From Dysgonamonadaceae bacterium (GTDB lineage: Bacteria > Bacteroidota > Bacteroidia > Bacteroidales > Azobacteroidaceae): DNA of 7,017 nt. The stretch is from NCBI GenBank assembly GCA_031255425.1, contig JAIRSN010000244.1:1-7017 (forward strand), read 5' to 3'. The position numbers and the translations under genes were made by a program. Under the pieces are notes generated by a model. It had not been told where the DNA came from. It was given only the letters and a program-made list of their open reading frames with translations, and searched no databases. Shown here piece by piece: positions 5,487-7,017 of the stretch; within the stretch, counting starts at the first letter, position 1, and each line of letters begins with the position of its first letter.

Positions 5487-5513
5487 TAGAAAAGAGCCAT
5501 TATCTCTCTCTTT
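5487..5513 (-). other. Small hairpin in the fusA-rpsJ spacer
   Basis: On the minus strand AAAGAG (5513 to 5508) can pair with CTCTTT (5496 to 5491), followed by TCTATTT. The left arm overlaps the fusA stop codon. The stem is only 6 bp and rich in A/T, so it could be a leaky attenuator, a 3'-end processing stem or chance. Confidence 0.22.
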
Positions 5514-7017
5514 ACTTTATCAAATCTACTCGTCCTTTGACTTCCGTCAATACGGCTCTGGCAATCGACGGCGACACTTCCTCATAGTGAGAGAAAGACA
5601 TCGTACTCGTTGCCCTACCCGAAGTTATTGTCCGCAATGCCGTTACATATCCGAACATTTCAGATAGCGGAGCACGCGCCTTTACAATTCGCGCTCCGGT
5701 ACGGCTGGTATCCATCCCTTCTACTTGTCCTCGCCGTTTATTCAAATCGCCGATTACATCCCCCATACTTTCTTCCGGAGTAATGACTTCGATCTTCATG
5801 ATCGGCTCTTTCAAAACAGGACCTGCTTTTTCCGCAGCACTTTTGAATGCTTGTATGGCACAAATTTCAAACGATAACTGATCCGAATCCACCGGATGGT
5901 AAGACCCGTCCAATACCGTCACTTTTAATTTATCCAAAGCATATCCTGCCAACACGCCGTTTTTCATAGCGCGTTGGAAGCCTTTTTGGATAGACGGAAT
6001 ATATTCTTTCGGAATGTTGCCTCCTTTCACTTCATCTACGAATTGCAAATCGCTTTCAGATTCCGGATCACCCGGCTCAACCCGCACAATCATATCGGCA
6101 AACTTACCACGACCTCCGGTTTGTTTCTTATACACTTCCCGTAATTCCACAGACTTCGTAATTGATTCCTTATAGGAAACTTGCGGCCGTCCTTGATTAC
6201 ATTCCACTTTAAATTCCCTTCTCAAGCGATCGATGATAATCTCCAAATGGAGTTCGCCCATCCCCGAAATAACGGTCTGACCGGTTTCTTCATCGGTTTT
6301 TACGGTGAAAGTAGGATCTTCTTCGGCTAATTTATTTAGTCCTATGCCCAATTTATCCAGGTCCTTCTGTGTTTTCGGTTCTACGGCGATTCCGATAACG
6401 GGATCGGGGAAATCCATTGACTCCAATACAATCGGATGATTTTCATCACACAGTGTATCACCTGTCCGAATGTCCTTAAACCCAACGCCGGCACCTATAT
6501 CGCCACATCCGATATACTCCTTCGGATTTTGTTTGTTGGAATGCATTTGGAACAAACGGGAAATACGTTCTTTCTTCCCCGAACGGGTATTATAAACATA
6601 AGATCCCGCTCCTAATTCTCCCGAATAAACACGGAAGAAGCACAATCGACCGACATAAGGATCGGTTGCGATCTTGAAAGCCAATGCACAAAGGGGTTCA
6701 GATGAACTTGGTTTGCGAGTAAGAACTTTTTCGGAATCATCCGGATCAACTCCTTCGATGGCAGTAGTATCTACCGGACTGGGAAGATAAGCGCAAGCCG
6801 CGTCCAAAAGGGGCTGTACGCCTTTATTCTTAAAAGATGAACCCAGCAACATCGGATTGATTTTCATTGCCAAAGTTCCTTTCCGGAGCGCTGCTCTGAT
6901 TTCATCTTCGGTAATAGACGCCGGATTTTCAAAATATTTCTCCATTAAGACGTCATCCACCTCCGCTAATGTTTCGAGCATTTTATCTCGCCATTCTTCA
7001 GCTTCTGAAACCAAATC
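5512..7017 (-). CDS. fusA: Elongation factor G, C-terminal two thirds (5' end outside window)
   Basis: EF-G is the GTPase that drives ribosome translocation and, with RRF, ribosome recycling. The frame is open to the right edge; 501 codons are visible of about 700 usual, so most of the GTPase domain lies outside. In visible numbering, the end of the G domain is at about 1-85 ([15 protein letters not shown]). Domain II is at about 105-200 ([19 protein letters not shown]), domain III at about 203-280 ([17 protein letters not shown]), domain IV at about 283-400 ([23 protein letters not shown]) and domain V at about 403-495 ([20 protein letters not shown]). All are well conserved and uninterrupted. 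Adjacency to rpsJ points to the main EF-G of the str/S10 cluster, not a paralogue. Its start and promoter are not in this window. Confidence 0.97.
   Translation of the reverse strand, partial: DLVSEAEEWRDKMLETLAEVDDVLMEKYFENPASITEDEIRAALRKGTLAMKINPMLLGSSFKNKGVQPLLDAACAYLPSPVDTTAIEGVDPDDSEKVLTRKPSSSEPLCALAFKIATDPYVGRLCFFRVYSGELGAGSYVYNTRSGKKERISRLFQMHSNKQNPKEYIGCGDIGAGVGFKDIRTGDTLCDENHPIVLESMDFPDPVIGIAVEPKTQKDLDKLGIGLNKLAEEDPTFTVKTDEETGQTVISGMGELHLEIIIDRLRREFKVECNQGRPQVSYKESITKSVELREVYKKQTGGRGKFADMIVRVEPGDPESESDLQFVDEVKGGNIPKEYIPSIQKGFQRAMKNGVLAGYALDKLKVTVLDGSYHPVDSDQLSFEICAIQAFKSAAEKAGPVLKEPIMKIEVITPEESMGDVIGDLNKRRGQVEGMDTSRTGARIVKARAPLSEMFGYVTALRTITSGRATSTMSFSHYEEVSPSIARAVLTEVKGRVDLIK

Noticed and set aside
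1..7017. CRISPR array, tRNA, rRNA, riboswitch or attachment site
   Set aside because: No regularly spaced repeats, no cloverleaf-like sequence and no familiar riboswitch core were found on either strand by eye.

Overview
The window looks like chromosomal DNA from a Bacteroidales bacterium (Bacteroidota), possibly near the Tannerellaceae or Porphyromonadaceae; the genus is a guess. The reasons are the fusA-rpsJ gene order with Bacteroidetes-type S10 and EF-G proteins, a Bacteroidetes-type PpiD of about 710 residues, leaders rich in A with no clear Shine-Dalgarno sequence, and a TAnnTTTG-type -7 box. Every intact gene is on the minus strand, so transcription runs from the right edge to the left.

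Right side (7017 to 5131): the C-terminal 501 codons of fusA (EF-G; its GTPase domain lies beyond the window), then rpsJ (S10), then a strong intrinsic terminator. The S10 operon normally continues with rplC, but here it stops after rpsJ.

Centre (4966 to 3682): a two-gene operon behind a good -7 box. Its first gene encodes a RIC/YtfE/ScdA-like hemerythrin-domain di-iron protein whose N-terminal domain lacks the usual Cys-Cys pair. Its second gene encodes a NarL/LuxR-type regulator whose receiver has Asn at the usual phosphoacceptor Asp position. Stop and start overlap as ATGA. This is the most interesting unit in the window: probably a regulator that does not depend on phosphorylation, coupled to a protein family that responds to NO, oxygen or iron.

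Left of centre (3672 to 1359): a 123-bp intergenic region with a 10-bp inverted repeat, direct repeats and a palindrome, then ppiD (a membrane-anchored periplasmic chaperone) and its terminator.

Left side (1339 to 1): rlmN (23S rRNA/tRNA m2A methyltransferase). Its last codons run through what looks like its own terminator, giving an unusual C-terminal tail. Beyond it is about 130 bp of hairpin-rich, repeat-like DNA, then the broken C-terminal part of an ISAs1-family transposase on the plus strand. No tRNA, rRNA, CRISPR array or intact mobile element is visible.
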